Shown: positions 45,201-55,000 of the stretch, one piece after another
Numbering within the stretch: the stretch's first letter is position 1
How the letters are laid out: each line of letters opens with the position of its first letter
NCBI RefSeq assembly: GCF_963678635.1
Contig: NC_087063.1
Span: forward strand, 59,776,759 to 59,840,758
DNA: 64,000 bases
From: Symsagittifera roscoffensis
Taxonomy: Eukaryota > Xenacoelomorpha > Acoela > Convolutidae
Reading direction: 5' to 3'
Made by a program: the position numbers and the translations under genes
The notes under the pieces: generated by a model
Database searches by the model: none
What the model saw: the letters and a program-made list of their open reading frames with translations, nothing else
Told to the model about the DNA's origin: nothing

Positions 45201-45780
45201 TTCTAGGAGCTTTCCATGTCAACACTGCTTCCACTGCTTCCGGGTCCGGCCTCACGCCATGCCTATCCACCATCTTTCCTAGGTACTTTATCGAATCCCT
45301 AAGGATTTCACATTTCGATGGTTTGCACTTTAATCCTGCTCTTTTCATGCATCCAAAGACCTCATCGAGTCTATCAATGTGGTCTTCCAGGGTCGGTGTC
45401 GCTATGACCACGTCATCCACGTAACACATCACGAGATTCCCGTACTTCTTGGTTACTCTCGTCAAAGCCTGAGCCATCAGTCTTTGAAAAGTGGCCGTTG
45501 CATTGCACAAGCCGAAGGGCATCCTCTTCCACTGGTACAACCCCAATTCGCACGCGAAACCGGTTTTTTCCCTATCCTTCTTCCGCAAAGGAACCTGCCA
45601 GAAGGCAGAACCCAAGTCCAATGTGGTGAAGAACTTTGCATCACCAAGTTTAGATAGGCTCTCGTCTATTCGCGGTATCGGGTACGCATCTTTAATCGTT
45701 ACCGCGTTCAAGTAACGAAAGTCGCAACAAAATCTAAGCTGCCCCCTTTCTTTTTCGCCATGACTACCCCGCAAGCCCAC
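42205..45780 (-). CDS. Element B RT, RNase H and integrase (-1 frame)
   Basis: 1,191 codons; no ATG at the start (GTG), because this frame is entered from Gag-Pro by a frameshift near 45741-45755. RT: RFCCDFRYLN, DLGSAF (55-60), RMPFGLCNATATFQRLM and YVDD (120-123). RNase H: LDTDAS (267-272), KAEMF (Glu 315), DNR (340), HQNAD (Asp 383). A ~490-residue linker (390-880), much longer than usual in gypsy elements, has three LSGE repeats. Integrase: H892, H897, C927, C930 zinc site; D958, D1017 and E1053 form a DD35E triad. Ends at TGA 42205-42207 just before RGPF; element A has TGG there, so it is a nonsense change or a readthrough site. Ty3/gypsy type by RT-RNase H-integrase order. Confidence 0.93.
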   Translation of the reverse strand: MGLRGSHGEKERGQLRFCCDFRYLNAVTIKDAYPIPRIDESLSKLGDAKFFTTLDLGSAFWQVPLRKKDREKTGFACELGLYQWKRMPFGLCNATATFQRLMAQALTRVTKKYGNLVMCYVDDVVIATPTLEDHIDRLDEVFGCMKRAGLKCKPSKCEILRDSIKYLGKMVDRHGVRPDPEAVEAVLTWKAPRTDTQLMSFLGFANYYREFIKGYADKVYPMQKLMRNKGKKFEWNDEAQVAFENIKRELCEAPVLGMPTEKGMYVLDTDASVVAISGILHQEQEWNGRTVLRPIAYSSKVLSDTEMKYGAPKAEMFAVVTFVEKYRAYLGSAPFKLRVDNRALSWLKTYSMDQNYIGRWIVRLDGYHMIIEHRMRDKHQNADSLSKKTEFYERLEQKQANQAEIKEGFSFLDKETYEALPLTRWLDKSGHPIPGHPELPVERAAEIKILSKEDPVPLDLMLRSNLVQEELSRMNINSLSLLDKTVQVTPQVMRMLGGLLEREVTRDNPEWTAAVASLTVSEKVKIMPSRRQHEENERDCRTIVQQLVSSIPQEILTSTSYGQKGQESGKQKKTVTFVDRDKEGEVVEQNRLQDYLSGEKDKEKDQRSQDQHPGQENLSGESEINEEIPDDKQDLENKVLSGEFRWMRRKYRHDLEESAVSSTTSSTDDDSRNSVMDTYSDRNSTSGSELSELAIHTLLVETRARDLDREVYQDPDSDRYLIPSERVFDNAADDLETIAVSKRSMSLLPQKEAVRTDLQPFQQETQPLAKIWCVKMEEDTHQPNELNSQMRVMKTYLKARYRLSDLLRAQRNDRMTSNLKKWIENGAPDKGDLEEDSYRILRQYFMQKEGRLYLNKDGIVACRRREEEKVLYKYNAIVLPQLYQTELLFRSHDQMGHQGIDKVYQRILKRFEWPGMKKACEKWVTACLSCQQVKDPRKLRFPLQLIESSEFNEVVQIDHQKICMTDSGYNQVLVMIDHFTKYAEAVPCITASAEETCDHLINTWIARHGCPMTFQSDNGTAFVGELTKELMRRSQVAQAHSTTYHPQTNGLVERQNRTLVSMLRVYCSRYMTHWDRYLPQVMGAYNSTQHSTTGVSPHMMLTGHEKSLPLTFFYPEYEGNKTSPQVYVRNVIKRQQELNDLCRRNTQQAQARQRKRFDEKAAGAKAYSVGDYVWVLQNVIPPKGTKKLLKK
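43853..43996 (-). repeat. Three copies of a polypurine-tract-like motif
   Basis: TTTGTCCGGGGAG on the minus strand at 43853-43865, 43918-43930 and 43984-43996 (the LSGE repeats), and a fourth at 41364-41376. The core TGTCCGGGGAG is the same as next to the 3' LTR (30594-30604). Element A keeps the 41364 copy at 15574-15586. Confidence 0.8.
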
Positions 45781-48700
45781 GGCGATTTCGAGGGTTCTAT
45801 CATGTCGTATTCAAGCAACATTTCTATTTCCGCTCGGCACGCTTCCGATTTATGTGGCGTCATTCGCCTTGCGCCTTCCCTATGGGGAACGGCGCCCTCT
45901 TCTAGTTCGATTTCGTGTTCGACGAAATTACAGCAACCGATGTCCGCCTTATGTTTTGAAAATACTTCGGCGTTCCGATTTAGGAGGTCCCGCAATTTTT
46001 CGAAATCTCCCTCACCTATTTTTCCTTTTAAATGTTCTATCTCTGGCAAAACCGGTTTGTCAGATTCTAGTTCGTATGACGAGGGGCGTTCCGGAAAATT
46101 CGAGCAGCTTGATAAGCCGTCGTCCGTTTCGGATTTCATTGAAAACAACTTATGAATAGATTTTAATTCATTAATCCTCTTTAAAATTTTATCTTTATTG
46201 GCATGATAAGGACAGTCTTTCACATTATGTTTCTTCAAGTTTTGTGTCTCCTCATAGTCGGTCCTCATCGGCAAAGCGTAGCCAAGCTTCTTTCCACGCT
46301 GGATTGAAACCGTGGTGTCCAGTGTGTTCAACAACACACTGACATACAGTCCGTTTCGCGTTACCGAGAAGCTCCGGCCTAAAATCACCGAACTCTGACT
46401 ATTTGGATTCGGTACTAAGCAAACCTGTTTGCTATCACTTAACGAATTTAAATTTCTCATTCTAAAAATTGCTACTACAGCTTGTCCTGGTTGTAACTTT
46501 ATTTTCCTATCCAAAAAAACTGGTACCTTATTTTCATCTGTTATTATCCTATTAATTGGTCTCTTAACATACTTTCGGTCCGGGTTTCTAATCCGTATTA
46601 GACCGTTGTTCAAGTCAATCATCACGTCAAAATTCCTGACAAAATCTCTGCCCAAGATGAATTGGTCGGCGTCGTCCAGATTCTCTACCACCAGGAAGCT
46701 CATCCAAAGGTCTCGTCCTCCCATGTGAAGGACCGTTATCGGTGTTCTTCCGGCTACGTAGATGGCTCCTCGATTTGCGGCGGCCAGTCGGAGGTTCGTA
46801 GGAATCAGATCTTCCCGTGTGAAGCCCATTCTTTCCCAAGTTTTTATCGGCATCACACTCACCACCGCTCCTGTGTCCAGAAGCCCTGTGACTCCGATTT
46901 TTGTTCCGTTGGTGTCGAGCAGGTGTGCTGTCACATCTGCTTCATATCCAATGTGTACCGCGTCTTGTTCCATCATGGCGTCATGGCCTATCCTGCGGAC
47001 TTTGAGTTCCTCTTCACCCAAATAGATCTGCCCCATCTGGTCATCATCTGTTGTTATGTAAGTCCTGGTGTAGATATTAATTCCATCCACGTTCAGCATC
47101 ACTTGATACGGCCCGTAGACTTCTAGGTAGCGTCCATGAAGTTTCTTCATGCGAGGGCCACCCGTCGTTAGTAGTGCTCGCACAGCTCTCGACTCAGTGC
47201 GTGGCTCCACCTGCCTCAGATAATCTGCATATGTGTCCAAATGCATTAAAGTGAACTCTGATGGTTCACTCAGATTTCTTATTACCTGGTGTCCAGCCAC
47301 TGAGATTATCGACTGTATCTTCTTTCCTTGCGGCGCCATGCCGAACCTCTTACCGGAGATCACTTTAAGTTTCATATCTAAACTGCTTGGTGTTTTCGTC
47401 TCTTCGACCTCCGTTGCTACGAGGGTATTCAATTGCTCCTGAAGCTTTTCATTTTCCAGTTCAAGTTTCACTTTTTGTTCGATCTCTTTCGTGACCAATT
47501 CCTGTTGTACTCTATTTAGCGCATCCCTTGCGGCTGCCTTATAATCGATCTTGAAGTCCTCAGCCGCAGTTGCTGGTTCCGGCTCATGTGTCTCCCCTGT
47601 TACCGCTTGCATTTTCTTTGCCGCCAGCTCTTGAGGTTTGTCCTTTCTGCGTGCCTCCGCTTCGCTCAAAAGTCGAGCCTTGCTGGCTTTCACTCCTGAC
47701 AAAGCTTCTTCATGTCTTGGATGCTTGATGTCTGCCACTGCATCCCAGAATTGCGGACAATCTGATTTAAAATGACCTTCCAAGTTGCAAAAGAAGCACC
47801 TCGGGCCGAATTTCGCAATTACTCCTCTCATGAAATCCTCATGGTCCAACTCTGACGCATCTTCGTCCTCGAGGCTAAAGCCTATTGCTTTCATGCATTG
47901 TTTGTAAGCTGGGCATGCTGACACATGATGGTCTGTTGAACTACAATTAGCACAAGAGCGTCTCTTGTCCATATCATCCCTCGGTTTGTACCAATTGTTC
48001 CCTTGGTTTGCTGGTCCGTTGTTAAAATTGCCATAATTGTTCTTGTAATATCCAGATCTCGAAGGAGGTTTCAACAACAGATACTCTTTTGATTTGAGCC
48101 TCAACTCCTCCGGTGTTGGCGCATTAGTTGATAGTGGTGTGTAATGCGTTGCTAGCATCGTACGAAGTTCATCATTTTTCACACCATCGATGAATTTTGA
48201 GGCTACGGCCAGGTTCATCCTTCGGTTTGACTCATCCGGTTGGCTGCGTCTTCTCAGCATTTCCAAATCATCGAGAAACTTGTCTATGGTTTCATCCTCC
48301 CGTTGCCTCCGTTTCTCGAAGCGCATCATCGCCTGGTGCCCCTGCACCCCTGATCCGAAACGGTTTAACAAGATTTCGAAGATTTTCTCTGCAGTGTCAC
48401 GTTGATACTGTTTTTTGGCCATGACACAGTTCAGGGCTGTCCCTTCTAAGTTGCTGGTGAGCGCGCTGCATTCCTGTCTCTCAGACAAGTCCTCTTCCTC
48501 GAAATGCAGCTTCATTACCTCTATCCAGGTATCAATACAGCCATCAGATTCGTCTTTGTAGCATCTTGGCTTCTTAAAGACTCTTCTGGACTTCTCACTG
48601 CGTTCATTGGTTTTAGATAACCTCGTCAGGAATGTCTCCAGAGACCTGTTCAGGGGTTCAAATGCCGTGGCAATTGCAGTAGCATCCCTTGAGTGTCCCG

Positions 48701-50354
48701 TTTGAGTGTCCTCACACCTCGTCGAAGGCTCTGTGTGCGGTGCATCCCTGCAATCCGAATCACCGTGAGCACTTCCCGCTTGGCCCACATGACTCCTCCT
48801 CGGGCTTGCATGCCCCCTGTTGCCGGAATCACTTCTCCCAGTCGCATGTGTGCCTTGCGTTGGTCGTTCGTTAGAGGTTTGTCTGTTCCCCGTTGAACGT
48901 GCTCTATTGTTCGGGCCCCATGCTTCATTATCCCTTGTGGCATAGCCTGATGAACTGCCCCTGCCTCTAGTGGATCCATACGTCTTCCTCTTTTGATGTT
49001 CATTGAAGTTCACCTTCGGTTCCCTGCTGGGACCTCCCGAATTCGGTTCTCCTTCTTTTGGTCCACTCTTGCTGCTTAGTAGCCCGTCCAACCTATCCAT
49101 GATAGCCTGAGTTCGCCTCTCCATCATCGCATCTATCTTTGTGTCAAGAGTCCCAAGAGACTGCTCTTGCTGAATTCTTAACTTCTCCATGTCGGCTCTT
49201 AAGCGTAACTCCCTCTGTTCCGCCTCTCTTGTCATTCGCGACAAGTTCCTCGTCATGTGTTCATCCGTTCTCTCTTTCAAGCGTTTTTCGCTCCTGTCAA
49301 CTTCTTGTCTGTTGCGGTTTATTTCTTCCCGCAGCCTTTCCCTCTCAATGTGAACTGCTCTTTCTAAATCACTCATCCTTATTGACATTTGCTCGTTTTG
49401 TTCTCCTAAACTGTCCACTATGTTGTTTAAGGCTTCCTCTAGTGCTGCCCCGTTATCCACGAGTGGCGTTACTAGTGGTGGTGTAACCCTGTCGGTCCCA
49501 GGTAACTTCGTGCTTGTCGAGATCCGGGCCTTGACTCTCTGCTTCAACGTCTTTTCTTTATTTATTTCAGGATCAATTAACGCGTTGCCGAGCCCTCTGG
49601 TTTTATTCTCATCAGGTTGTGGCTCCGAAATTGCTCTAATCGCGAAGTCTTTTGACTGGCCTGGTGTGTTTGCCTCTTTGCTTATCGTTGTCACTACACC
49701 AAATTTGTCCATGATTCCAGTCTCTCTTCCGACGTGTGCCTCACTCTCCTGGATTGAACTATTGAGGCTTACTTGAGATCCAGAGTCCCCTTGCTCCTCT
49801 TCATCTTCTTCCTCCTGAGACTCACCATCGTTTCCTGCTCCTCCTCCCATGCTGAATGGAAAGATGTTTCCAAAGGTGTTCTTCATTCTTTCTGAGAACG
49901 ATGATGATGTCGTTTGTTTCCCAGTTCCGCTTGCCATCATAGTGTTGTCTGTCGGAGATCTTCTCGTTGCCGCTACCTCAGTTGAGATGTCGGACAGTTC
50001 CGACATCTCTTCTCGATCCAATGTCCCGGTGGAAGTGGCAAAATCATGGCCTTGTTCTACCGGGGTAGATTCACTCGCCAGCCTTCTGCCTCTCCCTTCC
50101 AGTTCATTTACTTCCTGGTTGTCATTCATGGTATGGTCCGTATTGACCTCCACTTCTAACAGTTCTCTTTGCTCTTCTGAGGTCTTTTGACTTCTCGTTT
50201 CAACCATTCTGCCTGAAACCGTCCCCTTTTTGTCAGACCGGGATCGCTTGATCCAATCCACAAAAGGATCGGTCATCGTTTTTCTTTGCTTTTCAGGTAT
50301 GAATTTCCTAGAGCTATTACCTCGTTTTGGTATCCTTGACTTGTCTAAACTCAT
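45708..50354 (-). CDS. Element B Gag-protease polyprotein reaching into RT
   Basis: 1,548 codons from ATG 50352-50354. Residues 1-300 are charged and low complexity with an acidic run (180-190). 300-425 is a long coiled coil. About 560-770 is a Ty3-type capsid-like region (DESDGCIDTWIEVMKLHF, RFGSGVQGHQAM). Two CCHC zinc knuckles: C801-C804-H809-C814 and C853-C856-H861-C866. Aspartic protease with DTG at 1160-1162 and FILGRDFVRNFD at 1232-1243. A further ~250-residue stretch leads to the N-terminal RT segment ending KSPWACGVVMAKKKGG, after which the frame differs from RT. Gag would form the particle, protease would cut it, and the -1 product would add Pol. Complete and open in this copy. Confidence 0.93.
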   Translation of the reverse strand: MSLDKSRIPKRGNSSRKFIPEKQRKTMTDPFVDWIKRSRSDKKGTVSGRMVETRSQKTSEEQRELLEVEVNTDHTMNDNQEVNELEGRGRRLASESTPVEQGHDFATSTGTLDREEMSELSDISTEVAATRRSPTDNTMMASGTGKQTTSSSFSERMKNTFGNIFPFSMGGGAGNDGESQEEEDEEEQGDSGSQVSLNSSIQESEAHVGRETGIMDKFGVVTTISKEANTPGQSKDFAIRAISEPQPDENKTRGLGNALIDPEINKEKTLKQRVKARISTSTKLPGTDRVTPPLVTPLVDNGAALEEALNNIVDSLGEQNEQMSIRMSDLERAVHIERERLREEINRNRQEVDRSEKRLKERTDEHMTRNLSRMTREAEQRELRLRADMEKLRIQQEQSLGTLDTKIDAMMERRTQAIMDRLDGLLSSKSGPKEGEPNSGGPSREPKVNFNEHQKRKTYGSTRGRGSSSGYATRDNEAWGPNNRARSTGNRQTSNERPTQGTHATGRSDSGNRGHASPRRSHVGQAGSAHGDSDCRDAPHTEPSTRCEDTQTGHSRDATAIATAFEPLNRSLETFLTRLSKTNERSEKSRRVFKKPRCYKDESDGCIDTWIEVMKLHFEEEDLSERQECSALTSNLEGTALNCVMAKKQYQRDTAEKIFEILLNRFGSGVQGHQAMMRFEKRRQREDETIDKFLDDLEMLRRRSQPDESNRRMNLAVASKFIDGVKNDELRTMLATHYTPLSTNAPTPEELRLKSKEYLLLKPPSRSGYYKNNYGNFNNGPANQGNNWYKPRDDMDKRRSCANCSSTDHHVSACPAYKQCMKAIGFSLEDEDASELDHEDFMRGVIAKFGPRCFFCNLEGHFKSDCPQFWDAVADIKHPRHEEALSGVKASKARLLSEAEARRKDKPQELAAKKMQAVTGETHEPEPATAAEDFKIDYKAAARDALNRVQQELVTKEIEQKVKLELENEKLQEQLNTLVATEVEETKTPSSLDMKLKVISGKRFGMAPQGKKIQSIISVAGHQVIRNLSEPSEFTLMHLDTYADYLRQVEPRTESRAVRALLTTGGPRMKKLHGRYLEVYGPYQVMLNVDGINIYTRTYITTDDDQMGQIYLGEEELKVRRIGHDAMMEQDAVHIGYEADVTAHLLDTNGTKIGVTGLLDTGAVVSVMPIKTWERMGFTREDLIPTNLRLAAANRGAIYVAGRTPITVLHMGGRDLWMSFLVVENLDDADQFILGRDFVRNFDVMIDLNNGLIRIRNPDRKYVKRPINRIITDENKVPVFLDRKIKLQPGQAVVAIFRMRNLNSLSDSKQVCLVPNPNSQSSVILGRSFSVTRNGLYVSVLLNTLDTTVSIQRGKKLGYALPMRTDYEETQNLKKHNVKDCPYHANKDKILKRINELKSIHKLFSMKSETDDGLSSCSNFPERPSSYELESDKPVLPEIEHLKGKIGEGDFEKLRDLLNRNAEVFSKHKADIGCCNFVEHEIELEEGAVPHREGARRMTPHKSEACRAEIEMLLEYDMIEPSKSPWACGVVMAKKKGGSLDFVATFVT
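45741..45755 (-). promoter_or_regulatory. Candidate -1 ribosomal frameshift site inside RT, element B
   Basis: On the minus strand AAAAAGAAAGGGGGC. Upstream frame: MAKKKGG then LDFVATFVT and a stop at 45708-45710. RT frame from here: GQLRFCCDFRYLN. Same run and frame relation in element A (11331-11345). It does not match the classic X-XXY-YYZ heptamer perfectly, so the exact slip position is unresolved. Confidence 0.45.
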
Positions 50355-53301
50355 TCTCTATTTGTCACTTTCCTATGCCTACTCTTGACTCAATTGCTAG
50401 AGACCTTATAGTTTTATTAACAATAATAATGACACAACACAATAAATTTCACCAGATTCTATTAAATCGTGACCACGAATCCCTGTATGTTGTCAGAGTA
50501 CAGTTTGTATAAAATTTATTCACACTAACCGATTATCGGTCCAAAGATCTGGAAACTAGCACAATATGATCTTATCAGTCAATTTAAAAGATAGTGTATT
50601 CACTACCCAATCAAGCACAGTTTACGTTGATTTAAAATCAAAAACAAAAATATATATTGACACAATATGAATGTATATATAAAAAAACGTATGTGTCTTG
50701 TACTCTTAGTCGGTCGCAGTACAATAGTCGAACCTGTCTTTTAAAGAAAAAGCTTTCCCTGCTTGGTGCTGCACCAAACAGACAAAACTTTGAAGGCAGT
50801 AATTTTCTCAAGTGGGCGTCTATTGCACCCACCGAGTACTGTGTTACCTATCTGCCTTCGGACTGCCCGAGCTAGACCTACTAAAATCCTCAGGGCAGTC
50901 ACTTTTCCCAAAAACGTATTATGTTTCAATCCACACCAATGAGTCACGCTCTTTTTAATTTAGACTTAGTGTCGCGAATATCCGAGTTCGGACCTGTTTT
51001 GTATTAGTCTGGTTCTTTTTGAAAGGCAAGTTACCAGTGCAGTCACTGATACCTAGCCTGTGTATTAATAACCTAATACCTCTCGCTTTTTAGTCTTTCT
51101 TTCGTTTACCTAAGTCCTTAATAAAATAATACCCCTCCGGATTGGCACAAATAGGACCCTTCCGGACTGTCAGAATATAGACCCCTCCGGATTGGGACCC
51201 CTCCGAGTTATTTAATAGTAGACCCCTCCGGATTTGGACCCCTCCGAATTAGCAACTATAAGACCCCTCCGGATTCGGACCCCTCCGGTTTTGTGGAAAG
51301 TAGACCCCTCCGGATTCGGAGCCCTTAGCTCTGTCAAAGTAGCTTTTCGTAGTTTTCTTAATTTCAGCTTATACCCCTCCGGATACGTTCTGCGTTGCTT
51401 TTATGCTGTTTGAATTAACTGGGAAGGGTATAGGGTCCTTTCCTAGACCCCTCCGGATTGAAGTTAAGGCACTTATTTGACAATTCACACTAACGGTGAA
51501 AGGTCTTATCACTTGCCTAATTTCGACTCTATTATGGTTGTCTTGTGCCTTCAGCCCTCCCTTTTTGTCTAGAACTGTCCTAAGTTACTTAGTTCAATCG
51601 CTATCTACTTTTGGTAGGGGTATAAGGGTTTTTCAGAAAAATTTATAAAACGTGAAGGGTGTACCCCTCCGGATCTGTGTAATTTGCTAAAAACAATCTC
51701 AAAAAATTTTCTCGCTCGTTTTTCCGGGAAATTTCCCAATCCTGTCAGTAAGCTCAGCTAATCTCTGATCTATTGGTACCAAGATCAACTCGATATGCTC
51801 TGTAGTTCCAAAGTTATTAGCCAAAACGTCTTTTTTCCAAACTCAAAAATTTTCTCTCTTATAGATTCCGCCTAACTTTTTCCGCAAATCTGGTCCTTTC
51901 GACCTAAAAATTATTTATCTGAGCTCAGAAGGCCTATACTCTTCTAGTTCAATGCAAAAGACCCGATCTAAAACGCTTCTGTAGAAAAAATTTGCGAAAA
52001 ACTATGCTACCTGGACCCCTCCGGATTGATGAATCCACCAAATCAAACACGCTATGTTCGATTTCTCTGCAACCCGGAAGGCTTTCGGGTAGCGGGTTTT
52101 AAGACTCGTAGATTCACTAGTGGACGTTGTCCGAACAACTATTTTTACTGTCCTAACTCAAAGATTTCAAAAAATTTTCTGATTTTATAGTGTTTCTTAC
52201 TATCAAAAAATGGGAAAATTTGGTTTTTGGTACCAAACTAGTTCCAACTACTTCCGAACTAAAGTTAACCGGTTCACCTTATTACAGTAGTGCAGTTACG
52301 ATGTAACACACTAACTTAGCGCTTTTTTCCGTTTCAAAAAATATCGATATCTCAAAAATCGCGACTTGTGGGGGGATCAAAATATCGCTATTTTGACCCT
52401 AAAAATCGGTCTGTTTTCGTTGCTTTTCACTGAAAAACGATATAAGACTATTAATATAGGCTATATAAGTAATAATATTAGTAACACTATACCACTCCGG
52501 GTTTGTTTATTATCCGAATTAAGGTGCTTAACTCGGATATTCGCAGCTCGGTGAAGGGTCACTACAGTGCAGCACTGTCGAGCCCCCCACAGATTACTAT
52601 CTTACTTTTTGTACCAAAAGGGATACAAAACTTGTTAACGATACCCAACAGTCGATTGTTGTTGTCGTTGAGCCCCTTCTTGTTGCTCCTTGTACTGCTT
52701 GCCGGATCGGTCTTCACCCAGGACCCTTCCGAATTGAGCGCAAATCAGCTGACCCTTCCGGATTGAGCGCAATTTATCATTAACGTGCTTAAATGCTCAA
52801 ATAAACCTACAGTACAAGCCTCACAAACGGGCCACAAAATTGATCGTAACGATCCTGACTGATATAATTGCCTGTAACAACAATATATCTATCAACAACA
52901 AACGGGGGGGTTGAATCACATCTTGTCTGGGGGGATGACTTCTACTGATTTTTTACTTTTTTACTGTTTTTGGTTTTTTCGGTTAATTTTTATGTTTTTT
53001 TGTTTTTCTTGGGTACTATACTATTTTTTGTTTGGTTTTACTTATATCTTTAAGTGTTTTTGGTCACCAACCACTCAGGGGACGAGGAGACGGCCGATCC
53101 CCCCACCCTTCCTGGTTCGTGAATTTTCGGTCTTAACTAGGTTAAAAAACTATTCACGGCAATCCGGAAGGCCTCCGCGTTCCGAACTACCCTTCCGCCC
53201 CGGCGGTTTGGGCCTATTAAGGGCGTTAATGTGAGCATCCGCTCGGCGCGGAGTGCTCGTTAACGGTTCCGCCGGTCATGATGATATAAAAGAATAACAC
53301 C
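50355..53301 (-). other. Element B leader (untranslated, ~2.9 kb)
   Basis: No credible gene between primer site and gag. Contains the TCCGGA-centred motif cluster (51131-51458) and a tract that is T-rich on the plus strand at about 52930-53060 (A-rich in element sense), as in element A. No counterpart of the perfect 37-bp hairpin of A was found; only a GAATTTTCGGTCTTAACTAG relic near 53116. Confidence 0.7.
51131..51458. repeat. ACCCCTCCGGATT motif cluster in the B leader
   Basis: About eleven copies of ACCCCTCCGGATT or close variants at irregular spacing on the plus strand, with further single copies near 51662 and 52014. The TCCGGA core is palindromic. Compare the CCCTCCG cluster in the A leader. 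Confidence 0.85.
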
Positions 53302-53312
53302 CAGGAGCGCCA
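53302..53312 (-). other. Putative tRNA primer-binding site, element B
   Basis: TGGCGCTCCTG on the minus strand, 12 nt after the 5' LTR end; identical to 3854-3864 in element A. Confidence 0.62.
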
Positions 53313-53324
53313 TAAAAACATACA

Positions 53325-54240
53325 TGTAACATTCGCCCGGAAGATACATATCGACGGATAACAAAACTAAGTCTTAAGACGACTGGCTAGCGTCTAAACA
53401 GAGCTTTGCATGTTTTTCACCGTCTCTACCAAGCCAGTACTTTTCGGTGGTCTTTTCTAACATCGGGTCGACAAAAACGTTACTGTTCTCCGGCTTCGAC
53501 CAGAACGCTCTAATTAACTGAATTACATGCAAAGATAGTGAGCTCATGGCTGGGTCTCAGTATCCCCAGAGCACGAGGTCACTCCTAAAAACAGGGCTAC
53601 TACTTATTATATTACTATTGTTTTTGTTCAGTAGATAAAAACCATCATCTCCATCGAAGATGGATCAACCCTTTCCCCCCAACTCTTAGCACCTCATCCT
53701 TGTCAAAACTAATCCAAATATCAATTAAATTCAAGTCAGGACATGACAGGATGCTAAAAGTTCACACGAGTCAATAAAAGTTTTCCGTCCCGAGACCCTT
53801 CCGGATTCTTGAATCCGCTGAATCAAGCCCGTTGATCTCGATTTCTTCCCAATCCGGAAGGCTGGTTTCTTACCCTTCACCGTTGTTCGCAACGGCCTTG
53901 CAACTATTGTAGCAGCACAATAGTTGCAACTCGGAACGTTCTCTGCAATCTGCTGCTGTTTTTCAATCACGATTGTCGTTGCTATCGTCAGCGCAACTAA
54001 TGTTGTTGTGTTTTTTCTCTCGTTTTTTGTTAAAATGGCCGTTTCAGCATTTCTCAGAAATGTGACGTCATCATTCGAATTTTTGAAATTTTAAAATACT
54101 AGAATATTCCAGCCCTCACCGTTTGGCTAAACGTTCCAATAACGCCCTTAGTTCTTAAAAACCACCAATCCGGAAGGCTTACTGCTAAAATTCCGAATTC
54201 TGCAGAGATTGCATTTTTCACATTCTGGTCGAATGTCACA
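53325..54240 (-). repeat. Element B 5' LTR
   Basis: 916 bp, partner of 29676-30591 with six substitutions and no indel. Followed on the plus strand by gag, matching the three bases left of the other LTR. Confidence 0.97.
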
Positions 54241-55000
54241 GAGGTTGTTCTGAACAAAAACTCGAAAACTCACAGGCAGTGAATCCTCCCTGATTTTCTG
54301 CGCATGCTGCGTCTTTGCTTTGTTGCGATGACATCTCTGTTTTTGATTGCTGATGTTCTGATTTGTTAGAGTGCTGGGCACCATATCGGCTTAGGTCTGG
54401 TTGGTTTGGAAACCTTCTACTTTTAGGTTTGTACTCTTTGCTTTTTTGGTTAAAATCTGCAGACTGCTGACTAAAGTTTCGGGTTTCCTGGGGTGCGGGT
54501 TTACAAAAATTGTCGGAACTCCAAACTGGTTCTTGTAAGTTTGGGTGCATAGTATTGTGAAACAAGTCATGATGGGCGTTGACAACGAAAGTTGATTTTT
54601 TAAACTTGTTTGGGTCGTGAAGGCTTGTGTGATGAAATCCGTTGCACTCTTGACAACGGTTGTTTGAGACACAAGTAGTTCGGAGGTGATGAGGGCTTAA
54701 GCAGTTGACACAAAGTTCAAGTTGTTTTACGATGTTGTAGCGTTGAGGTGGCGTCATGAGCCTCTGAACAGTCAAGTTTTTGAGTTTTTGACCGTTGTTT
54801 AAAGTCTTTGAATTTTCTCGGAAACGACATGCTTTTTCATGATTGTGTTGTATCGCAAGTAGTGCGAAGCTCCGCTTTGCCTCGGTGTATAATAAAGTGT
54901 TTCTTTTTAGATGAGTTATTTCAGAAAGTTTTGATTCATTAAATATTGCTTTGATTATTCGCTCTTTTTGGTAGACGGAAAGGGTGTTGATTTTTTTCAC
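54241..55000 (-). pseudogene. BEL/Pao gag C-terminal part
   Basis: Minus-strand frame, open from about 55000 (no ATG) into the element B LTR. Contains the end of the BEL gag domain (YQKERIIKAIF) and paired zinc knuckles, CVNCLSPHHLRTTC and CQECNGFHHTSLH, typical for BEL/Pao between gag and protease. The N-terminal gag part and 5' LTR were not found, so the BEL copy is truncated near 55000. It is interrupted by element B at 54240 and continues in frame at 29675. Confidence 0.85.

Larger units (their letters stand above)
29676..54240 (-). mobile_element. Element B: young 24.6-kb two-cistron Ty3/gypsy-like LTR retroelement
   Basis: Two 916-bp LTRs (29676-30591 and 53325-54240) in direct orientation differ at six positions by line-by-line comparison (~0.7%). 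Target-site evidence: gag precedes the left LTR and follows the right LTR, and the BEL gag and protease frames on either side are contiguous. Gene order on the minus strand: leader, gag-protease-RT start (50354-45708), RT-RNase H-integrase (45780-42205), integrase tail plus macro-like domain (42192-40753), gap, SGNH ORF (40351-38738), giant ORF (38630-31938), C-terminal piece (31950-31408), polypurine tract. A few lesions (a TGA, a TAG, two frameshifts) remain, so this copy is probably not autonomous, or the assembly has errors. Confidence 0.97.
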
